Positions 42,898 to 53,847 of a DNA stretch of 64,000 nucleotides are shown piece after piece. Source of the stretch: Roridomyces roridus (taxonomy: Eukaryota > Basidiomycota > Agaricomycetes > Agaricales > Mycenaceae); assembly GCA_029378245.1 (NCBI GenBank), contig JARKIF010000002.1, forward strand, positions 1 through 64,000, written 5' to 3'. The translations under genes were made by a program, and so were the position numbers. The number at the start of each line of letters is the position of its first letter. Within the stretch, counting starts at the first letter, position 1. The notes beneath the pieces are model-generated. The model saw only the letters and a list, made by a program, of their open reading frames with translations, had not been told where the DNA came from and did no database searches.

Positions 42898-44269
42898 TTA
42901 CACAATCCCCAAAACCCTCATTCTCTCCCGCTCAAACTCCTTCCCAATCGGATCATCCGGAGTCACACAAAGCCCCCCAGGCCCATGCGGGCGATCATAC
43001 CCATTCCTCTTCTCATGCTCCCTGACAGCATCCTCCCCACGCAGATGAATCGAGTCGACGGAATCAGCAGAGAGTCCCTGGGCTTTTGCATGAGCGATGA
43101 GCCTATCAAGCTCCTCCTGTACGCGCGCGCGCTTGAAGGTGAATGTACGCGGGAAATATATCTCGCGTGATCGCGTAGGTTGGAATTCCGGGACAGAGGT
43201 ACGCCCAAGGGCGCGGAGGATCACTTGTTCGCAGAGCGTCTGAAATGATGTTTTATTTGTGAAAGTGACGATTGAAATAAAGCATACATAATCTCCGTCA
43301 GGTCTGTTGAGGTTGTACTGCTCTTTCAAATTGACGTGCGTGTTGGTGATGACTCTGAGCTCGTGCAAATGATTTTTGCTCGGAGAGTGGGGCTGCTCGA
43401 TGGGGTCAGGACGAAAACTTACAAAACGAAAAGGCATACTGACGAGTAACGCGTGGGTGATGAACACATCTCCAGCTTTTGCCTCGATCTCAAATCAAGG
43501 ATATCAATGCCAGCGAGAGCACAGAAGCAGATGACCCACAGTAGCAAATTTATTGCAGCACTTCGCATGACGAAAGAGGTACGCGAACGGCGGATCGAGG
43601 CCCTCGGGGTGTTCGTACAGAAAATCAGCAATGCCCTTTATCCCGTCCTCTGCCAAGAACGTCCCACCCTGGCCGGGCTTGACGTCAGTAAAGCAGTTTA
43701 TGATCGTCAACGCGTTGGTAGCCGAGTCCAGGAACTGCCGATAGTAGTCGTTGTCCGTGTGCCAACCAGTAGCATCTTCGACGGTATGTGGGTGCTGAGG
43801 CACAGCGCTGAGGAACGCCTTATTATCCGGCAAGGACACACGCACCGTCTTCCAATATTCACTCCCAAAATTCGGAATAAAGTTATCGCCAGTCAAAAAC
43901 TCCCGCTCCTTGTCGATCTTGTCTTCCCCTCCAACGATCTCACACATAGCTGTCCAAGCGTCGGGTGAGAATTCAGAAGGCGGGACTTCACGGTGCTTCG
44001 GCCTGCGACGACTCAGCTTGGACCGGAACCCTTAATTATACTTACATCTTCAAGTAATCGACCTTCCAAGTCGACTTGTCGTGTTCGTCCCAGCCCACTC
44101 GGACCCAAAAGTCGGACATCCATTTGTCGAGGATCTTCTTGTCGATGGCTGCAGAAATGAGCAAGATAAGCAAATGGACCAGCTGCGACTCGCCGTTGGG
44201 AATATGCAGCCACCCATGCTCCAGGAAGAACTCTCTCTGCTCCTTCGTCAAATACTTGTATTCTAGCAT
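42898..44269 (-). CDS. Phytanoyl-CoA dioxygenase (PhyH)-like Fe(II)/2-oxoglutarate oxygenase
   Basis: Six exons (44269-44194, 44148-44046, 44002-43540, 43488-43444, 43392-43288, 43239-42898) give 377 aa. The first iron ligands are His and Asp in GWHTDNDYYRQFLD; the distal His is in GDVFITHALLPH, followed by the 2-oxoglutarate-binding Arg of ELRVITNTHV. N-terminal LTKEQREFFLEHGW is the usual PhyH start. It is probably an oxygenase of a small molecule; the substrate is unknown. Two splice oddities exist: intron 1 starts GC (GCGAGT..TGCAG, 45 nt, so readable through), and intron 4 uses GTCAGT with a competing GTAAGT 21 nt downstream. The GTCAGT choice restores the family order HALL-PHSPSKNHL. 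Confidence 0.85.
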
Positions 44270-45344
44270 GGGTGACGGGGATACGGTGTCGCAGGGAAGC
44301 CAAGGTCCGGAAGATTTATTCTCGTCGCACCCCTGACCTGGATATAGCCCGCTTTTATCATGGCGTGCGGTCGTCCCGGTCCGTGGAGAGGCTTCACATG
44401 ACCTCGGAGTCCGTCCGAGGCTAGAGGAAGTTCGGCGGAAGTGAAGTTCTAGAAGGAAGCCTGAGGGCTTTTGAGATCTTTCCCATCCGGAGGTAAGTTA
44501 CGTTGTGAGTATTCAGGGCCCAGGCGAAACAGAAGAGAGGATAGAGTCGGAGAGTCGGAATTGAAAGTTTGAAACTTGGAATGGATCGTGACCGACACAT
44601 GTTGGTTGGTCCTATATGGATGGAAGACGCTCGGAGTGCCGGCAGGTCAATATGTAGATGCTATGGCCATTTCAGTGGCTGTAGGAATTTGGCAGAGGCA
44701 GCAAGTGGCAAGAAGAGGGAGGGATTGATGTTTATCACCGACGCGCCATGATCACCGACGCGCCATGATCACCGTGTCACATGTGCAGAGACAAGTGCAC
44801 ACAAACGCGTCGCGAAATACATTAGCAGGAAACCTCTCGGAACGACAATCAACGGCGTATTTTCATTCAAGAGGAAACTTCGAACGGGCTGCATCTCTCT
44901 ATTCATGGGTATGGTTGCCATCTACACTCTCTCTCGAGCAACCCTCGCTGACAGTTTCAGAGCTCTGTCTCGACATCTTCGGAATGACAACAGTACACCG
45001 GTTAGTGAGAAAGTATGGGACGAAAATGAGGCCTGAGGCAGTATCGTTCATCGCCGCTGAGATGCATCCAACATACCTGCCCCAGGCCGGCCCCGACTTG
45101 AACGGAGCACCTATGACTGGCGAACGCGACAGGAGTCTTGGGATTCTGGGTTGTAGACGCTGCTATGCTGTTGTTGGATACTTGAATTGGGGTTATAGAG
45201 GACTCTGAGAGTAACGAACCATATCAAGACTCAAGCACTAATAACATTGCAATTTCTATTTTACATCTTACACCGCAATTCTCATGCGGCAGTTTCCGCC
45301 GCCTCTGCCACACTCACTCACCCTCACCCAGCAGCCATCTCCTC
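44270..45344. other. Intergenic with a two-copy 17-bp tandem repeat
   Basis: ATCACCGACGCGCCATG is repeated head to tail at 44734-44767. A plus-strand ORF at 44765-45208 has no recognisable domain and is not called as a gene. The rest is the 5' flank of the PhyH gene and the 3' flank of the zinc-finger gene. Confidence 0.5.
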
Positions 45345-46122
45345 TTATCCCCTCTGCGCAGCCCGTGTCTTGCAACCCTTGCTCCTCCAATGCTTCTCAA
45401 ACGCATCCTTACGCGAGGTCTTCAAACCCTTGCCGCAGTGTGGGCATTTCCACGGATGCGCATCGGGCCCATGATTATTCCGGTGGTGCCGCCGGAGCCC
45501 GCCTTCGGTGGTGCATTTCTTGTGTCCGCAGATGGAACAGATGAGGGGAAGGGTGCTTGGTCCAGCGTCGCCTTCGTCGCTCTCCGACTCCGAGTCGGAG
45601 TCATGCGCCGCATTGAAGGACGAACTGCCGACCAGCGGCTGGGTCGGGGTTGAAGTGGTGGTAGTAGCGTTGGTGCCCCGTGCTCGAGAAGGGAGAGGCG
45701 CAATTTGACGCGCCGGAGCCCTGGACTGGGCCTTGACCTTCTGTGTCCCCTTGAGCTTGGGCTGAGGGACAGCAGCTTTGGCCTCGACGTAGTCCGAGTC
45801 GGACTCGTATGCAGAGTCGGATTCGTCGGCGGAGGGGGAATCGTATCTGGGTGGCACGGAGGCGGGTGGGTATACGAATGCGAATGCATTGTCAGCGTCG
45901 TTGGCTGCATCCCACTCGCTCGCGTTCTCGTCGTCATCCGAGAGAATATAGGACTCGACTGAAGGAGGCTGGTCGTCCACGAGGTCGTTCGTCTCCGCGG
46001 GGTTGCATGTCGGGGAGCCTTCGTACTGAAGAATCTTGCGTTTAGATTCGCAGCACCGAGTGAAGAGACAAGGGACGCACCACGAGATATTCTGGGTAGA
46101 TTGGGATGTCCGGAGGCAACAT
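45345..46122 (-). CDS. C2H2 zinc-finger protein
   Basis: Exon 1 (46122-46081, MLPPDIPIYPEYLV) and exon 2 (46034-45345) are joined by a 46-nt GTGCGT..CGCAAG intron, giving 243 aa. The middle is acidic and Ser-rich (ILSDDDENASEWDAANDAD, ADESDSAYESDSD). Residues 185-240 carry two Cys2His2-like fingers: ICSICGHKKC..RRHHRNNH and WKCPHCGKGL..FEKHWRSKGC, the second ending in Cys rather than a second His. It is probably a nuclear DNA-binding regulator; targets are unknown. Acidic stretches could act as an activation region (inference). It is flanked by PhyH and F-box remnants, with no operon-like logic. Confidence 0.8.
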
Positions 46123-47107
46123 GGTGCGGATGTGGGTGGAAGAAGAAAACAGGAGAAGAGTCTGCGGGCAAGCTCGTAAATAAATAGACCAGCGACCAAA
46201 GAGTTGGAGCCTCGAGGCGAGGCTGTACTTACCAAATCTAGGATTGACTCGGACGCACAATTGTAGTCTCAGCGCTTTGGATTTGAGAATAGAGTTGGAT
46301 AATGGAGCGGTTGGTATGAGATGTCGAGGCGAGGTTGGATTTGGACGGATCGGCGGTGCTTCCTTTGTCTTGCGCGTGACCGTGCCGCTTGGACCTGGTG
46401 TAATTTGGTCAACGAGTGGCTACAACTTGCCACAGCGACCAGGGCTTACCACAGACTTCTGCTCGTCTCGCTGCCTCATTCTACTTTGCATGAAACCAAC
46501 TTGGTCGCTGCGTGAACGTGCTTACATCAAGCCAGCCAAACTCGAAACCGGGCAATCGACTCACCGGAATCAGATTGGAGATGGACCTCGCTCACTCTGG
46601 GCTGCGGCACCCACGATATTTTCCTGCGTAAGACTGGGGTTAAAATGCGGTACTCAAATGGACGACAAAGGAAACCTCGACGAACCGATTCTCGTCAGAT
46701 CTTGAGCTCTTTCCGATGTCCACCCCGGCCGGCGGACCCTCCGTGAACGTGAAAACCGTCAATTGAAATACCAGTTCTCGAAGTTCTCGAAACAGCTGTT
46801 AAATTCTGCAAGCACTGTCGAACTTCATACCCTCCATAGGACAAAACAATGGCTGGTACGTGGGATACTTGATTTCGTCTCTGACTATCGTCTCCAATTG
46901 ATTTCGTCTTGGCGATTAACATTTTTTGGCTTCGTCTCCATACCTTGGTAACACGTACTTACCAAGTCGAAGGCTTCCGTGTCTTCAAGAGCAATCCACC
47001 AGATATTCGACGAACTACTACTACCCCTCCGAGACACGGACATCCAGGCGATTGGTATTCAGAGTCACAGACGTGGAGCTGTCGGGACCCAGGTATCGGA
47101 GGTGTCT
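46123..47107. other. Intergenic
   Basis: 5' flank of the zinc-finger gene, then sequence with no recognisable gene. The right part may be unrecognisable F-box debris. Confidence 0.4.
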
Positions 47108-47361
47108 TCATCGGTTAGGGAGTTTTGCGGCAGAGCGTGCGCAGGTCCTCGGTGTGAGAGTTGACATATGCCTGCAGCAGTGCAGCTTGGTGCTCGGCAG
47201 AAAGCTCGCGGCTGCGCTCGTTGAGCAACTCGAGCTGGACCAAATGGGGGGGGGGGCGAGATCCGCGCGAATCTGCTGGCACTCGGCGTTGGATGGAACG
47301 AAATTGGTGTCAAAATGAGACTCGGACGCGAAGGGTGAGTTCAAGACTTCAAGTCGGTCAT
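47108..47361 (-). pseudogene. F-box-like gene, N-terminal remnant
   Basis: The ATG at 47359-47361 gives MTDLKS then a stop, because 8 bp are nearly duplicated (TTGAAGTC beside TTGAACTC). In another frame the family sequence continues: HFDTNFVPSNAECQQIRADLA, then an 11-G tract (47246-47256) where paralogues have 4-6 G. Beyond the coiled-coil region homology ends; no F-box or LRR remains. It lies 475 bp beyond the 3' end of OYE copy B. Confidence 0.8.
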
Positions 47362-47836
47362 GGTGGTGAGAAGCAACGTGATTTGATCGGAGTCTTCCCA
47401 ATGTAGGCAGAACGCCAAAGGCCATAAGAGGAAAGGCTGGACGAAGAATCGTGGCGTGCTATAAATCCCCTGCGCATAATTGGCGTTGAAAAAGTCATGA
47501 ACTGCAAACCATCCATGCATTTGAAAACCACCGGAGTAGAACAAAGGAAGGAGACGAGAACAAAAATCCCATCGGACAAACGTTCGCTCGACTCGCCAAC
47601 GACTAAACCGGCGCAGATGTTCGAGACGTATGAAATGTGGGAACAACAGGCAGTTATAATGCATGGGACTGATGAGCATGCTCGCATCTCGATTCCCCGG
47701 TGTCTGACGAGAACTTGACATTATGAAGTTTATTGAATTTGGCTGCGCGAAATGAAAATGGATCTATGGCTACATTTTGGAACATTATGAGGTGCATATG
47801 TAGTACCGGAACTGAGAGAAAAGAGAGAAGGAGGGA
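47362..47836 (-). other. F-box upstream block and OYE 3' flank
   Basis: It contains a near-CArG box CCATAAGAGG (47422-47431) 61-70 bp before the F-box ATG, and the ACCACCGGAGTAGAAC / AATCCCATCGGACAAACG block shared with 29250-29330. The right third matches the 3' flanks of the other OYE copies. Confidence 0.6.
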
Positions 47837-49095
47837 TCAATGCGCCTCCACGAGTGACGCGAAAGGGTAGTCCGTATACCCCGCAGGGTCCGTACTCCCC
47901 GGCGCGTAATACAGCGCACGGTTCCCGACAGCCAAAGCGATACCATGCAGGAGTCGGTAAGGGAGGTCGGGCTGCAGAAGATGGTCAGAGGCAAGTTTAT
48001 GATAGCTAGAGAAAAAGAAACTCACATTGGCGACGTACGGCCGGGCAAAGGCGATCAAGTCGCCCTTGTCCTCCGCGGTGGCAAGGGCAGTCTCGCGGGT
48101 GTAGCCACCGGCGCTGATGAGAGGCCGGGAGCCCCAGATGTCGCGGATAAAATCGTTAGAATAGCCTTCTTTGACATCGACCGTAGCGGAGCCGTCCACA
48201 CGTGGCTCGACGACGTGAAGGTAAGCCAGGTCGTGGTAGCGATCGCGCAGCTCGGTGACAAGGTGCGTGTATGTCGGTTTGGGGTCGTCAAAGTCAAAGT
48301 GCATGTCTGGACAAGAGTCAGGAACGACAGCGAATAAATGATGTGGAGACTCACCTAGGTAAGTACCCCACGGGCTGATTCGGAAGGCAGTCTTCTTCTG
48401 CCCAACAGCGTTGACGACGGCGTCCACGACTTCGAGTGGGAAGCGCACACGGTTCTCGATCGAGCCTCCGTACGCGTCAGTCCGAATATTGCTGCGGTCG
48501 TGTAGGAACTGGTCGAGCAGGTATCCATTAGCACCGTGGATTTCGACGCCGTCGAAGCCAGCTTTGTGGACCGCGTTGGAGGCGGCTGTGGCGTAGAGCT
48601 GGACGTATTCGCGGATTTCTTCGACGGAGAGTGGACGAGGAGCTTCAGTCTGGCCGGTAGGGATGTCGGAAGCAGAAACGAAGGGCAAGCCTTCCGCAGC
48701 CAAGACTTCGGGCTCAGCGGCACGTCCGAGAGCCCAGAGTTGCAGGTACATGTAGGACCCTTTGGCATGCACGGCGTCTGTAACCTATCGAGACATGAGA
48801 AACAATATCAAAACGAGTCGGAGAACGGGCACACCTTCTTCCAAGCCGTTATTTGCTCATCTGACCAGATTCCCGGAGCGTTCGTGTATCCACCAGCACG
48901 CGCTGCGATGAAAGTAGCCTCTGAGATAAGGAGACTGCCCGATGTGCTGGCACGCTGGCCGTAGTATTCTGCAACATGCGGCAGAGGCGCGTGGTTCCCG
49001 TTGGCTCGGAACCTCGTCGTGGGAGCGAAGACCACTCGGTGAGCCAGTTCAATGTCACCGACGCGAGTAGATTGGAACAGTTTTTGTGTCGACAT
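47837..49095 (-). CDS. Old Yellow Enzyme-family NADH:flavin oxidoreductase (copy B)
   Basis: Four exons (49095-48835, 48784-48355, 48306-48026, 47971-47837) give 368 aa. Exon phases are identical to copy A at 37747-39001 and the protein differs at only a few positions. Exon 3 has two extra codons (MHFDFDDPKP against MHFDDPKP), an in-frame 6-bp duplication. All landmarks are present: IHGANGYLLDQFLHDRSN, YGGSIENRVRF, GGYTRETALA. It is an FMN enzyme reducing activated alkenes, with unknown substrate. Donors differ slightly from copy A (GTGTGC at intron 1). The near-identity points to recent duplication or gene conversion. Confidence 0.92.
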
Positions 49096-49709
49096 TGGAG
49101 GTTGATTGGGATGAGATGGATGCTGTCTGCGACATTGGAGTAGCCCTTATAGCTTCTGGTAAGTGTCTTGTAATGCACAGAACCAAGGACAACTCACTCA
49201 GCGAGGTGTATAAGTGCTGAGTGAGCCTCTGTCAGCAATGGCTGAATTTAGACGCGCTTTCCTGCAGAATCTTCGAGGCTCCCGGTCTTGAAGGATGAGC
49301 ATTGCACATGCGATTCTAGTGCTGCCAGAGGAAGAAACCGGCGAGGGCATCCAGTTTAAGGCAAGAGCGCGATAGTGGAAGAGAGCAAGTCGAAATGATC
49401 CGCCATCAGACCCGCTTGCTCTTGTCCACCATCACCCAAGGCGTCGAGCAACACCTACTCCACAATGGCCGTCGCGGTTCCAAGATTCCTACACCCCTGC
49501 GTCGTACATCATAGGCCAACCATCACGAGAAGATTCAAGACTCCCAGCAAGACGGGTGATGACACCGACGACTCTACTCTCCTCCTCCTCCACCTTCCAT
49601 GTCCCTAGTATCGACTCGACCCCCACAATGCTCATTCTACCGACTTTTTGTGGTCCAAGCCTCGACTCAACTGAGCCAGCCACTTGTCAGCCACCCCCAG
49701 CCGCCCAGG
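49096..49709. other. OYE 5' flank joined to a neighbour promoter
   Basis: 49150-49415 matches 39058-39320, and 49375-49655 matches 24605-24910 (see those entries). It is the 5' part of the duplicated OYE unit, here leading into the gene at 49766. Confidence 0.6.
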
Positions 49710-49717
49710 TATAAAAA
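49710..49717 (+). promoter_or_regulatory. TATA box of the gene at 49766
   Basis: TATAAAAA lies 49-56 bp before the ATG at 49766. Confidence 0.5.
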
Positions 49718-49765
49718 AGCCGCCCATTTTCTGCATCTTTTCTTCAGCATATTACAGCTACCACG

Positions 49766-51372
49766 ATGTCCAACGACATTCTCCTCATCCTCTGCTTCGT
49801 CGCCTTCCTTGCCGGCCAGTTGTTTCACAGCATCTGCGCCGGTATTGCCAGCCCCGCCGTCCCCAACGTGCTCGCCCCTACCGGGTGGTCCTTGCCATCT
49901 GTCGTCATCATTGTCTGGGCTGTCCTCCTCGTTCACGACGCTGTCATCCTCACCGTCGTGTGGTACTACCTCAAAGCTCGACACATGGCCCGCAAGACGA
50001 CCGATATGGTGTCAAGAATCCGCCTCCTCTTGCGTATACCACTGCTCCTCCCACCGACTGCAAGCCCAAGACGCCTCCTCCTTCTCCCACCACCGCCCTC
50101 GCTGGTCTCACCCAGTCTGTCCCTCGTAGTCAATATCGCCTACCTGGCTCGACGTTGGGTGTTTGCGATTCCAAGGCCCATTGGGTCGCGGTGGCTGACG
50201 GGTATGTGCTTGCCTCGTCGTGAGACTTGATACTGACGCGTCATATAGTTCCCCGCCCGCTGCGTGCGCTTCTCGCACCTCAAGGCAATGCTCTCGTGGT
50301 ACAGCTAGCTTGGACGGCGATCGCTTCTTTCAAGGCCGTCAAAGTCGCGGCGAAGACTTATGAAGGCTTGGTGCTCAATACAGTCGACCTCCTGAATCTC
50401 AGCATCGTTATCCAACGTCCTTTACGGGCGCCTAGTGTATGGCGGGTCCGAAGTATGTCTTTCTCATTGCACCATAAACTTAGACTGACGTTTGTCATTT
50501 TTCAGTCTTCCCATCGTTAAGGGTGTATCAAGACTTGACCAGTATGTTTCACGTCATTAATGGCGCGCTGGCCGCTCGCAAAGCCCTCAAGCCCCCTCCG
50601 CAAGATGATCATCAAGACGATTCGGTCACGCTCATCAGCGACAGCGAGTCTATGGGGTCCGACGACGAGCTCAGGCTTCCTTTCCTCCTCAAGTCCGCCG
50701 TCTCCGCTCTCGACGAGCCTGTCCCCGTGGACTCTGACCTCCAGCTCGTCCGGTATACCCTCTATCCGACCCTTACAAGACGTTCGCTACACATCAAGAG
50801 GTCCAAGACGCTTCTTCTTCACGGTCCTCGCTGGGTTTCAAGATCCCTATTACGGCCCTCTTCCAGCGGACGGTTATTCGCCAAGACACCTTTTCGTATA
50901 TCGACGAGGCTCCTGCCCCGCGACCTCCGCTCGTAGGCAAGATACCTGTCTACACCTTTTCCAGAAGACGGTCATCGGGGAGGACACCTTCACCTACATC
51001 AAGGAGCTGGAGGACACTTCCTACCAAGAGTTCGCCGAGGCGGTGCCGCGGGACATGCTGTTTGAGGAGCGGGAGCGTCCTAATTTCGGTTCGTTCTCCG
51101 CTCTTCTGATCCTCTGCCTTGCGCTGACCATTACTCGACAGCTGTTAGACGGCCACCACCGCTTGCGATCCTTGGGCCCGCCTTCACATGATCCCACCCC
51201 TGCCCGCCCTTCTCAGCTACAACTTCTATCTCGCCTCCGTCGTTGGCTCTCGCGTGATATGAAGACCGCGCACCGGCTCCACCCGTCCTCCCGTCCTCCC
51301 GTCCTCCCGCCTCTCTCAACTCACGCTGCCGACTCCCCACTCAGCAAGCAGCAGAGACGGACTTTGACGTGA
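49766..51372 (+). pseudogene. Unrecognised membrane-protein gene, probably decayed
   Basis: The ATG at 49766 opens MSNDILLILCFVAFLAGQ, with two strong hydrophobic helices in the first 75 residues (second: VVIIVWAVLLVHDAVILTVV) and a basic loop after them. Downstream, coding-like sequence changes frame several times. A 56-nt intron from 49,990s to PKTPPPSPTTALAG is possible. GTATGT introns near 50202 and 50454 fit, but the shifts near 50755 and 50950 do not. A repeated motif FQRTVIRQDTFSYIDE / FQKTVIGEDTFTYIKE appears at about 50860-51010. I do not recognise the family. The TATA box shows a once-active promoter. It may be a gene with odd splicing rather than a pseudogene. Confidence 0.45.
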
Positions 51373-52161
51373 TATGTCGCTGGGACAGGGACGCCTCGAC
51401 CTCGCCATACCTCGACCTCGCCATACCTCGACACCGCCCTCTCACCGCCACCTGCAAATTCTCCGGCATGGATGCATCGAGCAGAGGGTGACGGGCTGTT
51501 TTGCTTGATGGGTGTTGTTACAGTGCGGTCGACGGGAGTGTGAGGTCGGAGAGGTTTGGGGATGGGGTGTGTGGATGGCGATGTCAATTGATGGCGTGGA
51601 GTCTCGGTGCTTGAATTACATTTTTCTCCTCTTGCTTGGCACGGACTGCAATCTCCATCTCTGCTTGTACCACCTACCCCTCCTTGTACACTATATTTAT
51701 TCGCGGGTTGTACCAATTTTATTCCTATTCTTCTATTTCCGTGTTGATTGAGAAAGCTGCAGGGGCTTGAGGAAGGGCGGGCGACAGCAAGTCGACAGGG
51801 CGGGCCGACGAATTTCCAAATCGGGACGACCAAATCCACCACCGTCACCATCCAGTGGTATCCACGATGCGGCTCAAGAGCTCAAGCGCTCATACATCTC
51901 ACTTCTTTCTCTTGACCTCTCGGCCAACTCTCGTCTTATTCCACTCGGCTTGACGTCTTTGAAGATCTGGGGACTCAAGCCCCGAGCTCAGGGAGCGTAT
52001 CTTCATTGTAAACTGCGGATTCAATCCGACCGGCGCAAAGTCGAGACAAAGTCTGATCGGTCTCTGAGATGTAAGTACATGATGTAAACGAAACTTCCTA
52101 CCCGGGCAACATATGTACGCAGATGTCCATTATACAGTCCAACTTCCAACTCGCCAGCTCC
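51373..52161. other. Intergenic
   Basis: Nothing recognised except imperfect CCTCGACCTCGCCATA repeats at about 51390-51430. The right end is the 3' flank of the F-box copy. Confidence 0.45.
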
Positions 52162-53777
52162 TCAATCCCAACCTCCCCACCGACTTTGTGACTTCATCAC
52201 TGGCAGACCCGTCCACGCATTCGATCTCACTGGCTCCTTGACGCGTTCCGGCTTCGGCAGACGGAGGGCAACTTCAACACCCAGCGACCGAAAATGTTCA
52301 ACTTCCTCGGCCGACAAAAAATCCGTTTGCTGTCGCGCGGCATTGAAATCCATTTTAAGACGCCGGAACCCACGCCCGCGAGCAATACGATGCCGAAGGA
52401 ATTCTTCCATGGTCTTTTTGGTTGGCACAGACTGATCGAAATCGTCGATTTGTAGATCCTGCAAATTTGGGCATACAGTCGACTCTGAAGGGTCGCCAGG
52501 CGTCAGAAGCACGAGAAGGCGTTCTGGGGTGCATGTGCTTTCCTCGTCGTCGTCCGGGTTCCACCACCCACGTCCATTATGTAACACCACGAGCTCGGCG
52601 AGATTCGGAAACGAGCGAAGAGTCTCGAGGATCACTGGCTCGGGAAAAGAGTTGAGGTAAATTAGGAGCGTGTCCAGCAGGGGTATCTGTTCAATGGCGG
52701 AAAGGAACAGATGATAATTTTGAGGGGGGGAATAAACTGTCGGTATGTGTAATTGCCGCAGCTCTGGCGCGACCATCTTTTGTAGAAGCCGGCCCACGCT
52801 TTGCAAATCCAAAACACGAGGTTGCAATATCGTGAAGGACTTGAGGAAAGGCAAGGAGACGGGTTCCGATGTGGTATCATCCCACATGTCATCCACTGTT
52901 GGGAATGCGAGCGAGACGAGTTGTGGACATCGTCCAAGCAACGTTAAAACACCGGCCGGCGATAATCTCGATGATCGTGCGTCTGTAGAGGATGTAAGGG
53001 ATATGTGTGCGAGGCTGTTCCAATGAAATGGCAAGTCGAGGAAAACCGGTCGAAGTGTTCTGGTCCCGAAGAATGGAGATGAACCGTACGCAAGCTTCGC
53101 ACGGCGAAAAAATGGAATTGCCGGAAAAGCTCGACCCTCCCCGAAACCTTGATAGACTCCAACACTGGTGTTTGGAGGTTCGCGATGAGCATTGCCCAGA
53201 CGTCATCCCCGAATTCGACTCTCCCCCATCGAGATGCCGATCGGATTAGGGCTTCCACGAGGGCGAATGTATACGGCGGCCCACCTAGACCACTGGGCGT
53301 AGTTGTCAACGAGATAGAGATGGGTAACGCCCCCGAGAGCTGTAACCAGTTTTTAAGAGCGAGGGAGCGCTCCACTGGGTCACCCATGATGAAGCCAATG
53401 GGGATATGAATTGAAGTCCAGAGACTGGGCGTCGTGAGCGCAATTGCCCGCCACGCGCTGCAGATTCGGCATAGAAGCAGCGGCGCTTCCTGAGCGCTCA
53501 TGACGGCGTTCCGGTCGGTCGCCAGACAAGCCACGAAGATCTCCCGGACAATATCCACAGGGAGCCGGCGAGGATAGGATACGAGGGCCGTGTGGGAGTC
53601 TACATAGGCCTGGAGCTTGTCGCGCTCCGCAGACAGCTCGCGAATGCGTTCGTTGAGCAATCCCAGCTGGACCAAACGGGGTGCGAGATCCGCGCGAATC
53701 TGCTCGCATTGAGCGTCGGACGGAACGAAATTGGTGCGAAGATGAGCCTCGAAAGGCGAGTTCAAGAAATCGGTCAT
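52162..53777 (-). pseudogene. F-box-like/LRR gene with a single one-base frameshift
   Basis: The ATG at 53775-53777 starts MTDFLNSPFEAHLRTNFVPS. The coiled coil (RIRELSAERDKLQAYV), F-box core (RRLPVDIVREIFVACLA), RICSAWRAIAL and the first LRR half are open to about 53042. There a T tract has four bases (A at 53042-53045 on the plus strand) where five would keep frame. The frame then resumes as FHWNSLAHISLTSS and is open to the stop at 52162, ending NAWTGLPVMKSQSRWGGWD. The rest looks intact (about 538 aa if the base were present). A very young pseudogene, a read error, or recoding are all possible. Confidence 0.75.
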
Positions 53778-53837
53778 GGTGGCAGGAAACAACGTGATTT
53801 GATCGGAGTCGTCCCGATTGAGCCACAACGCTAAACG

Positions 53838-53847
53838 CCATAAAAGG
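53838..53847 (-). promoter_or_regulatory. CArG-like box upstream of F-box copy
   Basis: CCATAAAAGG, 61-70 bp before the ATG at 53777, with the shared block GATTTGATCGGAGTCGTCCC between box and ATG. Confidence 0.45.

Noticed and set aside
44765..45208. 147-codon plus-strand ORF
   Set aside because: No recognisable domain, no promoter signal, and it begins within a small tandem repeat.
45345..46045. Plus-strand ORFs opposite the zinc-finger gene
   Set aside because: They are antisense shadows; the minus strand has the zinc fingers and a matching intron.
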